Shown here: positions 24,114 through 34,420 of the stretch, one piece after another
How positions within the stretch are numbered: position 1 is the stretch's first letter
Layout of the letters: the number at the start of each line of letters is the position of its first letter
Origin: Tricholoma matsutake
Lineage: Eukaryota > Basidiomycota > Agaricomycetes > Agaricales > Tricholomataceae
Assembly: GCA_026075535.2 (NCBI GenBank)
Contig: AP026546.1
Coordinates: 1,860,001-1,924,000, forward strand
Length of the DNA: 64,000 nt
Direction of reading: 5' to 3'
Made by a program: the position numbers and the translations under genes
The notes under the pieces: generated by a model
What the model was told of the DNA's origin: nothing
The model's database searches: none
The model's input: only the letters and a program-made list of their open reading frames with translations

Positions 24114-24646
24114 TCAAGAAATATTAGAGCAGGCATGGGGGAAATTGTCACTAAGGGAATTGAGTAAGGCAATGCAGCAGAGGAGGTCAGCTTTTATGTC
24201 ACCCATGGCAAAGGTGCATTCTATTAACACACAAATCTTTTCTGCTGTCTCAGGGAGTGGCATGTCCTTTGTGCATTGTATGGAGAGTGCTTGTTGGTGT
24301 ACCGGCCCTTCCTTGAGATGGTGATCCTGAAGGATTTTCCAATTTACCTCAGGGCCCTTCTTCATGTCCAGGAATTGTTGTTCAGAGGAAGAAACACGGG
24401 ACACAATAAAGGCATATGCGAGGCAGGAATTTGCCTTCCAATTGGGAAGCCACAGAGCTTGGTAGGGGTGGGCTCAGGTATATCACCCATAACATACTCA
24501 TAAAGGCTGTTTAGAGATAGAGCAATAATGATTTCCTCACACCATTCTTTGTAATTAGATTTGAGTTTGTCGAGCTTCTCCCCGGTATATTGTACAGAAA
24601 GTTTGATAGGAGAAATGGATGGGGGGTCGATAGTATCGGTACCCAT
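24114..24646 (-). pseudogene. copia gag region
   Basis: Begins MGTDTIDPPSISPIKL at 24646 and continues LDKLKSNYKEWCEEI, typical of the UBN2/DUF4219-like start of fungal copia Gag; a shifted frame carries on from about 24404 (FLDMKKGPEVNWKILQDHHL). Broken by frameshift. It would form the virus-like particle and bind element RNA. Confidence 0.75.
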
Positions 24647-24856
24647 GGTAGAAAATCAATGGTTAGTGGGGTGATGAATTGTCAAAGGAGAATATGGAAA
24701 TGCGATGATGGACAAGCAGGATTTGTGAAAGACAAAGGGCTGATCCAAGATGAAAGTGATTGAGGAAAGAGATCAAAAAATATGATGTAGTGGAACGTCA
24801 AGTGGCTATCTTCCATCGTTTAAAAATGACAGGAGTGGCCCATAACCTATAGAAAG

Positions 24857-25128
24857 TGAATCCTAGTACAATTAAGATTGTGCTGTAGGTACAGTAAGTA
24901 TGGATCGATGAATAAGTAATTGAGGAAGCTCACCTCAGTCTCTGTATAAGTGACTGAGGTGGTGAAGTAACTACTGAACATATATATATGTGTTCTGTGT
25001 AACAAAGGATAGGTATGAATGAAAATGAGACAAGGGGGAACCATTTGACCATGCGTATCAAAGGGAATGCTAAAAATAGCACACACATCAAACGCATCAA
25101 AAACGAGACTCATGGTGCAATCTCAACA
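24857..25128 (-). repeat. 5' LTR of the copia element
   Basis: 272 bp, plus-strand start TGAATCCTAGTACAATTAAG, end CTCATGGTGCAATCTCAACA. It contains ATATATATATG (about 24980) in the same place as the partner LTR. The plus strand beyond 25128 is coding sequence of another copia element. Confidence 0.88.
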
Positions 25129-25298
25129 ATCCCCAGAGTTTTTGTACCTGCTAGGTACCTGAGTATCCGCTTTATTGCACCATGGTGTTGAAGACCCGGG
25201 TTAGTGGTGTAAGCGGCTAGTTTGTTGACTGGAAAGCTGATATCTGGTCTTGTGGAATTTGAGATGAATTGTAAACAGTACTTTACACTCCACCACAT
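25129..25298 (-). pseudogene. Fragment of a second copia polymerase, interrupted by the LTR
   Basis: The minus strand reads QFISNSTRPDISFPVNKLAA, then GAIKRILRYLAGTKTLGI, and stops exactly where the LTR at 25128 begins. STRPDIS..V..L and ILRYL.GT are the usual motifs between RT and RNase H. The continuation is not found beyond 19687, so the other half was lost or lies elsewhere. Confidence 0.8.
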
Positions 25299-25585
25299 AT
25301 TCCTATCGGACTCCTAGGAGTCTGAGTTTTCCGATAGGAGTCCAATCGGAATGTATCTTGATAACCATGTACTTTTGTTTCCAAGATATTCCTAGTAAAT
25401 TCTGAGTAAATTCCTATGCAATTCCAACATGGAGTTGGAATACCACATTTCAGAGGATTTAACTTGGCAAGTGCTTACAAAATAAATAGGTAGAGCAGGG
25501 ATTGAACCATAGACCTTGGAATATAAATCACATGACAACCAAACAAGTGCTCAACCAGTTGAGCCACAGGAGAATTAATAAATTT
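25268..25585 (-). mobile_element. tRNA-derived SINE-like copy 1
   Basis: On the minus strand the head reads TGTGGCTCAACTGGTTGAGC (A-box-like) and, about 45 nt on, TATGGTTCAATCCCTGC (B-box-like), the internal promoter of a tRNA. The body contains several GAGTCC or TTCCTAT blocks and the tail reads GTGTAAAGTACTG. The same head and tail recur at 26938-27295. Confidence 0.65.
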
Positions 25586-25619
25586 ATAATATAATGTCCA
25601 TTTAAAGCACTTAGGGATA

Positions 25620-25749
25620 GTTCACTATTGAAAAAAAAAACCCCCCCCCCACGCAAACACAGGGGGGGACAATTGATTATACTATTTAATTATACAATTT
25701 AAAACTGAAAAACCCACCCCCCCCCCCCCGCAAAACATGGGGGAGGGGG
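25620..25749. repeat. Homopolymer-rich spacer
   Basis: Two runs of A then C (AAAACCCCCCCCCC near 25630-25650, and again near 25715-25730) and G runs. Similar A/C runs followed by TGCAAAA introduce the copies of the acidic gene family at 8010 and 27440, so this may be the worn end of that repeat. Confidence 0.5.
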
Positions 25750-26660
25750 TGGTGGTGTGTTGCGTCGTGTTGCTGCTGTCTCATTGTCGCCCCTTCCCCT
25801 CGCCCCTCATCTCCCCTCCCTCTTGTCTCTGTCGTGCTGTCCCCCCGTCATCCTGCCATTTCGCCCCCTCCCTGATGTGGTGCGTCGTCTGTTGTCCTTG
25901 GGGTTGTTGTTGTTGTCCTTGTCATCCCCACGCTCTCACACCCCGTATTCACCCCACGAGCAGTGGCTCACGGCAGTGGTGGGGGGTGCTGGTTGTTGTC
26001 GGTGTCATGGGGGTCTTGGGTGGTGTGCCGTCATGACGTGGTGGTGTTGGCGTGGTCTTGCATCCATTCCTTGTTACAAGAACCTGGAAAACAAAAGAAA
26101 TACATTAGTTAGTTTATTAAAAGAAACAAAAAAAAAAATTACTGTGGACCCAAACGACGCAATTGCACATCGTTTGGGCATGGTCTTGTGTCCCATCCCT
26201 TGTTACGAGAACCTGGAAAACAAAAGAAATACATTAGTTAGTTTATGAAAAAGAAATGAAAGAAAAAAAAAACTTACTGTGGGCCCAAATGATGCAATCA
26301 TGTTGTTTGGGCCTGGATGACGTGGCACCGTTGGGTGTGCATCATTAGGTGCCATCAAGCGTCGTTTCCAGTAGGTGAGAACCTGAAAAAAAAGAAGTAC
26401 AATTAGTCAAATTACAAAAACAAGAAATAAAACAAAAAAACTTACTATTGGCCCAAATGATGATTCACATTGTTTGGGCCATGTTGTGTGTCATGTGGCT
26501 TGTTTGCAGAGGCGATGGTCATTGTGGGAGTGTTAGGTGATGTGGTTGGGGTTGTGGGAAGAGGGGGGAAGGGGGGGAGGCCGTGGTCGCCATTGATGGT
26601 GGTGGTTGGGAGTGATGAGCTGGCAAGGTGTGGTGATGCAGCTATGTGCTTTGTCATCAC
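25750..26660 (-). pseudogene. Dispersed acidic/Asn-rich gene family, copy B, with tandemly duplicated small exons
   Basis: Minus-strand exon-like blocks start with GTTCT after TTTTTCAG or TTGTTTTCCAG, end in TTTGGG then CCNACA, and are followed by GTAAG or GTAAT. One spans about 26383-26279 (105 nt, reads VLTYWKRRLMAPNDAH and ends NNMIASFGPT, phase 0); the next about 26212-26143 (70 nt, one indel); the next starts near 26083 and runs into STPHHCREPLLVG at about 26000. An upstream block (26660-26445) ends in the same sequence with a 1-bp loss. Intervening intron-like pieces of about 60 bp are nearly identical, so the exon plus intron unit was duplicated. The downstream part is Gly/Gln/Asn-rich with stops. 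Function unknown. Confidence 0.55.
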
Positions 26661-26945
26661 AACCGTGGGAACGGTATGTAGTGCAGTAAGAGCACTTACC
26701 TACAATGGATGCTAAGTCTAGTGGTATTATTGTCACTGTATTCTTATGTAATCATCTCAGAGGTCCTGGGTTCAATTCTGCCGTGCATGTTTACTTTTTC
26801 TACTATTAATTACTAAGCAAGGCTGCTATTATTCCTATTGGAATCCTATGTTGTCCAATGTCTCTGCATAACCTCGGAATATTCCTATGTATTCCTATGG
26901 TTGAAAACTCCTAGGAAATTCCAATAGGAACATGTGGGAGAGTGT
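26660..26945 (+). mobile_element. tRNA-derived SINE-like copy 2
   Basis: Plus strand: TAGTGCAGTAAGAGCACTTA (A-box-like), then GTCCTGGGTTCAATTCTGC (B-box-like), a body with ATTCCTATTGGAATCC and TTCCTATGTATTCC blocks, ending GGAGAGTGTAAAG, which matches the tail of copies 1 and 3. The head differs from the other two, suggesting a different tRNA or strong drift. Confidence 0.55.
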
Positions 26946-27295
26946 AAAGACCTCATTGTAAACACCCCAGTACTTTACAGTCCCCCACCTGTCCTAGTGG
27001 ACTCCTACCGGACTGACTGGAGTCCGAGTGGAGTCCAATTGAACTACACTAAGTCATGTAGAGTTCAATCCCCCACTGGAGTCCAGGTGGAGTCCAAGTG
27101 GAATGCATTTCAACCAAATGATAAGTCAATTAGATATGAGCCCAAAGGACTTCGGACTTGGTGAATTTCATAAAGTACCCACAAAATAAATTTGTGTACT
27201 GCAGTAATTGAACTCAAGACCTCACCATAAGGAATCACATGACAAACCAAACAAGTGTGCTCAACCACTTGAGCCACAGGAGATTTATTAGAAAT
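26938..27295 (-). mobile_element. tRNA-derived SINE-like copy 3
   Basis: Head on the minus strand TGTGGCTCAAGTGGTTGAGC and GTCTTGAGTTCAATTACTGC; body with repeated GAGTCC or GACTCC blocks (26998-27090); tail GGGACTGTAAAGTACTG. About 70% like copy 1 over the head. Confidence 0.65.
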
Positions 27296-27454
27296 CAATA
27301 TAAGGTTTATTTATGACTCAACTTTTCATATTCTTCGAGGAGGCATTTTTCAAACAATTAAGATCAAAATTTTTTAATTAACCACATCCCTCATGTAGGA
27401 CACAAGGGAGTGGGTATAATATAATAATAAACAAGAAAAAACCCCTCTTGCAAA

Positions 27455-27856
27455 ATGCGAGAGGTAGGCAGAAATAAATTAAAAATAATAAAGACCCCTC
27501 CCCACACAAAATGCAGGGGAGGGGGGGTTGGGGATGTGGTCTGGGGTGGGTGTGTTGTCAGTTTTGTGGGTCTCCTAGTTCAGAGGGGTTGGGGGGAGGG
27601 GTCAGTGATGTGGCATGCGAGAGAGGGGGTAGGTGGGTGCTTACCAGGTGGGTATCCTGCTCCACAGGTCTCCCAGTACCCCTCTGCCATCTCCTATCCT
27701 TTATCGACACCCTCACATCCCATTTGGACAGGGAGGAGGGGGCTGGCATGGGTGTCATTGGGTCTGGGTCGTTCTGGGTCCTGATGCTGGTAGGCAGTGT
27801 CATCATCATCGTCATCGACTGCACACACTCACGATCCACCCTATGAGCAGGGGCTC
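27455..27856 (-). pseudogene. Dispersed acidic/Asn-rich gene family, copy C
   Basis: The minus strand near 27860-27840 reads AYEPLLIGWIV, matching the CYELLLTGW of copy A and CREPLLVG of copy B, and next to it an Asp-rich frame (GATGACGATGATGATGACAC). The plus-strand lead-in, A-runs then CTTGCAAAATGCGAGAGG at 27440, resembles the one at 8025. It abuts the gypsy protease at 27857 with no visible boundary sequence. Confidence 0.45.
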
Positions 27857-28200
27857 GTAGGCATGGGCCCCGGCTTTGTTACAGCATCACCCTTAAGCAG
27901 TAATGCCTCATTGCTACCAACAATCACATGTGCTGGATTAATACCCATCGTCATATGATGCATGTACAACCATGGTGTCCCTAGTATAATGTCATAGCTC
28001 GATAAGTTTGCTATATCAAAATGCTGTTCTTCATCAATTGACTGATATTTGAAATTTACAGTAGTACCCCAATTAACTTTGGAGCGAGATCCTTGGACAG
28101 CCAATTGTAGCAGTAAGGGTTTTTGAAGCTCTACTTTTTTTACTTTCAGTTGATCAGCCAGTGCTGTAGACATAAAATCTCCCAGTGATCCAGAATCCAG
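27857..28200 (-). pseudogene. gypsy retropepsin segment
   Basis: Reads LDSGSLGDFMSTALADQL across a sense change at 28200-28170, then LQLAVQGSRSKVNWG, SSYDIILGTPWLYMHHMTMG and NPAHVIVGSNEALLLKG. DSGS is the active site loop and DIILGTPWL the flap-side C-terminal motif of gypsy aspartic proteases. Truncated after about 110 codons. Confidence 0.88.
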
Positions 28201-28290
28201 CCATGCTCAGGCTGGATGGCCATTAATCTGCACCACAATCACAATTGGTTTAGGAACCAAGCGCGCAAAGTCTTTCAGGGTTGCCGCATT

Positions 28291-30136
28291 TCATTGGAGT
28301 CTGGCGTAAGTACCTTGTGGAACTTGTATACCACTTACGTGTAAAGCTAACAATTGGTTATCAGCAATTGCCACCTCATTTAGCCATGGATTCACATCTT
28401 CACATCTCATTTTCCATTTCTTGTAAACTCTAAGTTCATCAAGTGAATCAACTTCTGTGAGTAAATCCAAGTCGGAATTACTATCATCTCCAAAACCATC
28501 ACCATGATCCGATGGTTCATTATCATTTCCTGTATCTGACTTTTCATCTCCAGAGTGTTTTTGTTTGGTTCGTGCTTCGTGCTCCTCCCATAAGCAATTC
28601 GCAAACCATGTTATCAGGTCAGTTGATTTAAATATTAACTCATTTGGCACAGAGACTGTTGTTCCTACAGCTTTATCCATGACAGTATAGCCGAAGCCTA
28701 CATCCACAACCTCCCACCTCTCAGTGGGTTCACCTGGATACCTAGGATACAAATCAATACCCTGAGAGATCAGTCGACTCAATTCCCACTGGACAACATC
28801 TCCCATCAATGGGCCCCATGCCCATCGATTATTTGTGCATAAGGTCCCATTGTTTCACTGGGCTCATTGAGCCGCATACCACTCAGGCAAGTTAAAGCTT
28901 CCTTGCATAAGTAGTTCACCACTAATGTATTCATCATCACAAAGCTCCTGAATCACATATCAATCCTCTTCAAATTGGTACACTAAGAACCAGCTATCCT
29001 CGATTGGTGATTCATCGAAAGGATAGGGCTGCATTTGCTCCAGCACAGCCATCGCACATAAAGCAATCAGATTACTCATTGTAAAAGGTGTAGTACATTC
29101 CTCAAATTCATTCTGCGGCTCAGGACTGATCCCAATGCTTGCGACAGGAATTTCTGTCATTTCAGTTAATCCTCTAACATTATTGAACCCATCAAAATTA
29201 ACCTCGACATTGTGCAAAGTGATCCCAGGGGGTCTATTGGGTCTATTTGAAGTCACGGAACCTCCGCATGGACAGTTCTGGCCAATGTGTCCTGTTTCTC
29301 CACAATTGAAGCATTTTCCACCAGCAAGATACTTGTTTCGCTCCTTAGCACTTAATTGAGGCCTTGGGTGGCTTTCTCAGTTGTGCATGCTATTCTGGTT
29401 CCCCCAGTTTGGGTTGGAGTTACCAGTGTTATTATTGGGACGACAATAATTCTGAGGGTTATCGTTTCGATAAGTTTTCTGGTGCTCCTCACGTCGACAA
29501 TTGTTCTGAGAGGGCTTACCAGTCCTATTGCTATTATTCTCATAGGGAGTTGTCTCATTCCATCTGTTCCTAGGGAAGCTGGGGACGGAATTGCTACCAT
29601 GGGTGTCAAATGTAACATGATGCTCCTGCCTATCAGATACTTCTTCCGACAATTCAATAACCTGTGCGGCATGCTTTATTTCTTCCCACAATGATACTTT
29701 GGGGTTGTACCCATCACGTCAGAGTCCTTTCTGGATCACAGGTCGAAAGCCATCCCATAGGCATACGACTTTCTCTCATTCATCTACAAGTCCAATCATG
29801 TTGATTATCTCTTCTAGCTCATAGATGAACTCTGATACAGTCTTTGAATTCTGGAAACATTTACGGAGCCTTTCTCTTTGCTTTATACAGTAATTGATAG
29901 GAAAACAGTAATTAAATAACTACTCAAAAAACTGTTTCAAACTCCAATCATAAGCATTCATGGCTACCTTCTGAGTGTAGAAATTGTAAGCTTTGCCTTT
30001 CAAATAATAGGAGAGTACAAAAACTCTTTGTCATTTTTGAACTTGACCCAAAACAACATAGTCAGTTCCCTTGGTTACGAATTGGTGGTAACTGCAAGCA
30101 TCAGCTGCATTATCATAATCCAATGGCGCAAGCGGC
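28291..30136 (-). pseudogene. gypsy Gag capsid and nucleocapsid
   Basis: From right to left: PLAPLDYDNAADACSYHQFV (about 30125-30070), VFVLSYYLKGKAYNFYTQKV (about 30015-29960), LFNYCFPINYCIKQRERLRK (about 29915-29865), the retrotransposon-gag signature, then a zinc knuckle around 29320-29260 (CFNCGETGHIGQNC). This is followed by GITLHNVEVNFDGFNNVRGL and an acidic linker to 28291. Several stops and frame changes. Forms the virus-like particle in intact elements. Confidence 0.85.
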
Positions 30137-30139
30137 TTT

Positions 30140-30655
30140 GTTAAGACTATAGGTCTTTAACTCAACCTTGGCTTCATATGTCACAGTTGGAGGCTTTCCA
30201 ACTATATTGGTATCGCATTAGGAGGCTTTCCTAGTGTATCAGGCTTCTGGCCTTCACTTGGGTACTTCCTCAAGTCGTTATGGCTATCCGTACTCAGAGG
30301 CTTTCTGAGTAGACAGTCGGTTTGTGTATCACAGTTGGAGGCTTTCCAACTGTCGAGTTCGAGTTATCACAGCTAGGGGCTTCCTAAGCTGTCGAGTTTT
30401 CTGGTTGAGTCTAAGACCGTTGATTGAATTAGGTCAAGCTGAGGAATACAGGCAGTATTACTACAGCTTATATACAGTTCAAAGATACCTATCGTCCAAT
30501 CAGAATGCAGGATCATTATCAAGTATAAATAGAAAGAACAATAGAAACAACAGGCCTCATGCCTTGCATGAGGCATCCGATGTTATGGATCCGATGTCAA
30601 GGATCCGATGTCAAGGATCCGATGTCAAGGACTTTGTGTCTCAGTTTTGATGGCC
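30140..30655 (-). repeat. LTR-like segment inserted in the gypsy gag, rich in short hairpins
   Basis: Interrupts Gag between the Ser-rich N-terminal part (right) and PLAPLDYD (left). The part 30480-30640 matches the 46264 and 61907 LTRs (TATCGTCCAATC, GGCCTCATGCCTTGCATGAG, GATCC..ATGTCAAGG). The part 30180-30400 holds six hairpins, five of them with GGCTT in the loop. Exact ends and a target duplication were not found; probably a solo LTR of a relative of the chromovirus at 46 kb. Confidence 0.65.
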
Positions 30656-31887
30656 TTGATCAAGTTGATCGAGATTGTGTTTGATGACTTCTTCCTTCTC
30701 CACTAGTTCCCACTCTCAGGGTCAGAGGAATTTGTAGACTTAGAGGAGCTGGATGAACTATCAGATGGGTCTGAAGGTAAGTGTTCATTTTCTTCAATAT
30801 GGCTCATAGCTTGACCCAGAAAACTTCCAGGGGCAATTTGAGATAAAGGCTGTATATCCGAGCTTTGTCATTCCTGACAAATGTTTGGTCATCAATGACC
30901 CTTTACAGTGTTTGCTATTCAACTCAGCAAAGCATCTGACATTGGCATGAACCTGGTTTTGGAGGGATTCTCTTTAGCTGCAGCAGGGGCACTCACTTTC
31001 GGTGCATCTTCATCCATTACACTTTCAACTTGAGCTTTATGATTGGAATCTTTCTGATGAGGAGCCTTCTCTTTAACAGGCTTAGATTCCTTATGTCAGT
31101 CCTGGTCTCGGATTTCATTCCAAGTCTTTATTGCCTCCTTTTGGGCATTCACATCCAATTCAGATGGTTCAAATCTCAAGATTCCCCAATTTTCAGGGTC
31201 AATACCTTTTCCTTTTGAGGGTCCCTCATCCCTCAAAGATTCATCTCCATCATTATCGAAGTGCACTTTCTCATAACAATGATCAATTTGTTCTCGTTCT
31301 TCAGTGGTCAAATTCTGTTCAGCATTCTTAACTGTAATTTCTTGTTCAGATGTCAAACAGTTTCCTCTTGAAAACTTAGTAGTTCCAGTATCAGAATGAC
31401 AATGTCTTCAGGCTCATTTGGACTCAACTAAAGTCCAAGGTTCATTTTTGTTAGTCTCCTCATCAGGAGAATCTTCAGTCATTATTCGAGTGGAAGAGTA
31501 TAAGGTCAAATCATCATTGAAAGCATGGTCTACCTGAGACAAGAAGCTTTCAAGATAAGGTGTAATTGGAGCCGAACAGATGTCTGAAATACCCACGTCT
31601 AGCTGGGTATCATCATGCCGACTAGCAGCAGAGGATGGTCTAGTTGCAACCACATCACTATACAAGCGAGGGCTAACAACTTGGTCAACAGGAAAATTCT
31701 GCTCGTTACGTGCTGTAGCTGCCTCCTCTACAGCTGGGCCAGACATCAAAGTGAGGGGCAAAGAGGCCACTCCCACTGACTCAAGGTTAGTCGTACTGGC
31801 AGAACTAGATAGTATCTCACCTGGAGTTGATGCAGCCACATATTCACGGGCCAGACAGTTACGAAGTGGGTAACAAGTTTCAGACAT
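30656..31887 (-). pseudogene. gypsy Gag N-terminal region
   Basis: Starts MSETCYPLRNCLAREYVAAS at 31887, includes RLYSDVVATRPSSAASRHDD, then in broken frames EREQIDHCYEKVHFDNDGDE (about 31290-31240) and HLPSDPSDSSSSSKSTNSSD (about 30790-30720). The Ser/Asp-rich, low-complexity N-terminus with a YSDVV.TR motif is typical of this Agaricomycete gypsy group. Multiple stops. Confidence 0.75.
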
Positions 31888-34420
31888 AATGATGAAGTGT
31901 TCAATATAGGTGGATTGCAGAACAGTTGTCGCAAAGGTGTCGCCTAGCAGTAAGAGCCTCAGTTGATCAGACTAAGAGATCCAGATGCAAAGCGAGTAGA
32001 AGTTCGGTAGTAGTAAAGTTTGAGCAAGTAGACTGTCAAAAATATGTGATATAAGTGTGACAAATCACGGTTCTAGCACACTAAGTTCTAATGTCACTTG
32101 ATAGACAGTTTAATGGGCTCGGAATTCTCCTCTACTAGTTACAAAACTGTTCACTTATATAAGTAAGAATTTGGGCTTGTTGGGTATCTAAATAAAGAGT
32201 CCAGCTCGTTGTCAAGTAGTAAGCAGCAGTGAATTGGAAATACAGATAAGTCATCGTATAAGAAGAGATAGGGTAAAAGAAAAGGAAAGAAACCATAGAG
32301 ACGAGATAAACAAAATAACGGAATGGATAGATGATAAGGAAAATACCGGAGCGTGCATCACCTGGATCATGCTATCCTTACAACAAGCCTACACTGATTG
32401 AGATAATATTATGTTCACATGACTATAAATTAGTACATCGAACCACTTTTTCATTGTCCTCACTCTTCCCTTGTTGATCTGCATCTTCCTTGACATCTCC
32501 CTCATCCACCTCTCCGAGCTTCTCATGCTGCAGGGAGGTGGCTGCTCATGTCATGTCTCCTCCCTCATCTTGTCCTCATCCACATACCTTGACTCTCTGT
32601 TTCTCTTGTCTTGTGTTGCTCAATGCTACCTCAAATCTCCTGCCATCTGGTATGACGAACCTCCCCCCCACTGTGGTTTTAGCATCTTCTCTCTCACCAA
32701 TTTCAATCATCTTGGCGCCATTTGGGTCAATGAATCGCCGAATGTTCCTGCACATGAATGGCTTCATTTTTAAATTATAACATATGTATGCATACCTCCC
32801 CTCCCATGAAATCAAGCTGACAATTGTGCTGCAGTTCAGTCCATTGATAACCTCATCAATCTTACGTGTCATAACCCGCACATCGCCCACCTTTTGCAAC
32901 TGCCCGTATCTTGTCTGCCTTTTCATGCACCTCTCACCTGCACCACCAGCAGCCTCTTTATGGTTGGGTGTCGAGCACTGCCTTCTACAGTCTTTCGGGT
33001 GTCTTCTCATCTTAGTTCGTGGGTTTTTGCTGGCAGTTCACAACGTACCTTTGCAGGAGATATTGAATGCCCCAGATTTCAGTTATGAAGTATGTATGCT
33101 TGCCCCATCACCTGCAAAACAAACTGACACAGTTTCATTGCAGCTATTTAGTCCGTCAATGAGCCCCCCTGGATGCTCCCTCCCTCTGCTCGCCACCACC
33201 ATCTGTCTATGCCAACTTTCATCTCTCATCTATCTCCTCCTACACCCCTATATCTCACATGCCTTCCCTCGACCCTACAGCCTCTGCAAGCCATCCTCCA
33301 TATGTGAAGTCGCATATACAAGCCAACCTCAAGCCACATGGATGATTCATGTGGCTGCACATGAGTTTATGGATAGCTGTGCCCATAGCAGGCTCGTGTC
33401 CGCTCCTTGTATGCTATGCATATGTGTTGTAGTGGTTGCATGATAAATCCCTCATCTGCTTATTCATACTGAAGTTTGCCAGCAGTTATTTAATAGTTGT
33501 ATTCTTTCAGTAAAGCTGTTAAACTTTGAACATACACGAAACAAAGAAATATCTTGCTTTACAAATGAGAATATCTAGGTTAAGGGTGATGTGAACTTGG
33601 GGATGCATAATGAAGAGAGGAGCAGGACCAAGATGCTGCTGTGAAGTAGGCAATCACATCCAGCAGCATGGCAATCTGGAACTTGTGTGTCGTTGGCTGG
33701 GTGTAGGGACAACAGCCACTGGCACCCCCAACTGCCACTGTGAGCAACTGCTCGCGGGGTGGAAACGGGGGAGAAAGCAGGGAACGTTCATCCCTTTCCC
33801 ACCACGTTCACTACCAACCTCTCGTCCTCTTGCATCCTTTCCTCCTTGTCTCACAGCTATGTCAAGGTAAGCCCAATCCTGCTCTTTTTACAGGAAGACT
33901 TAGGAAGACTTTACTAACAAAAACAATGTATTCTAGACAATGGCTCAAAGCACTTTCCTGCTGGATTCAAATTTTGAATGACACCATGTGGCGCTGTTTG
34001 AGCCAGCCATCTTCATAGAACCACAATGGCCTCTTGAAATTCCCTCCCCCCAGGCTCTCATTCCCACTCCCCTTACGAGTCAAACACCATAAGGTTGTTC
34101 AACTTCACCATTCTTTTTTCCTGCCTCCCCTGTGCCCCGTCTCCTACCGTTTCTGCTAGCCAACCCCCACTGCCCACTGCCAGCTCTGATCTCTATCCCT
34201 TGTGCCTCAAATGATGCCGTTTCCACTACAAAACCCCCACTGACCGCTGATGGCCCGCACCACCCCTTGCAACTGGAACAGCACCGTTAAGGCAGATCAC
34301 AGAGCATATGGTGTGCAGGAACTTGGTGAGGAATGAGCAGTGAGTAGGATCGTCAATGTGGACATCTTGGGCATCAAACACAATGAAAAACCTGTCACTC
34401 AACTCCCCTGTTTTATGATC
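31888..34420. other. Region with one unassigned ORF and otherwise nothing supportable
   Basis: 31888-32460 would be the leader and LTR of the gypsy remnant but shows no recognisable LTR. A 144-codon minus-strand ORF (33010-32576) contains RRFIDPNGAKMIEIGEREDA and VGGRFVIPDGRRFEVAL; it looks protein-like but I cannot name a family. Around 33040-33120 AG and GT signals suggest it may be an exon of a larger minus-strand gene. 33610-34420 shows only short ORFs and C-rich tracts. Confidence 0.35.

Larger units (their letters stand above)
19687..25128 (-). mobile_element. Ty1/copia LTR retrotransposon, both LTRs present, coding region decayed
   Basis: Two LTRs flank a minus-strand gag, protease, integrase, reverse transcriptase, RNase H order, which is the Ty1/copia order. 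In the sense of the element the LTR starts TGTTGAGATTGCACC and ends TACTAGGATTCA or TACTAGGATCCA. A purine tract (GGTGAGGAGGAG) adjoins the 3' LTR at about 20020-20032. The flanking 5-mers (GCAAG at 19682, ATCCC at 25129) do not match, so either end may have been rearranged after insertion. Confidence 0.9.
27857..31887 (-). mobile_element. Ty3/gypsy gag-protease remnant
   Basis: The minus strand carries, in order, the Gag N-terminus, capsid, CCHC zinc knuckle and retropepsin of a common Agaricomycete gypsy lineage, all in decayed frames. No reverse transcriptase follows: homology stops at 27857 against copy C of the acidic family. No 5' LTR could be recognised to the right of 31887. Confidence 0.85.

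Noticed and set aside
25480..25571. Possible tRNA gene on the minus strand
   Set aside because: A- and B-box-like sequences are present, but the cloverleaf cannot be closed and the sequence is repeated with a common body, which fits a SINE.
32576..33443. Overlapping ORFs on both strands (144 codons minus, 219 codons plus)
   Set aside because: No family recognised for either; the plus one is low-complexity Cys/Leu/Ser-rich. Kept only as an unassigned note.
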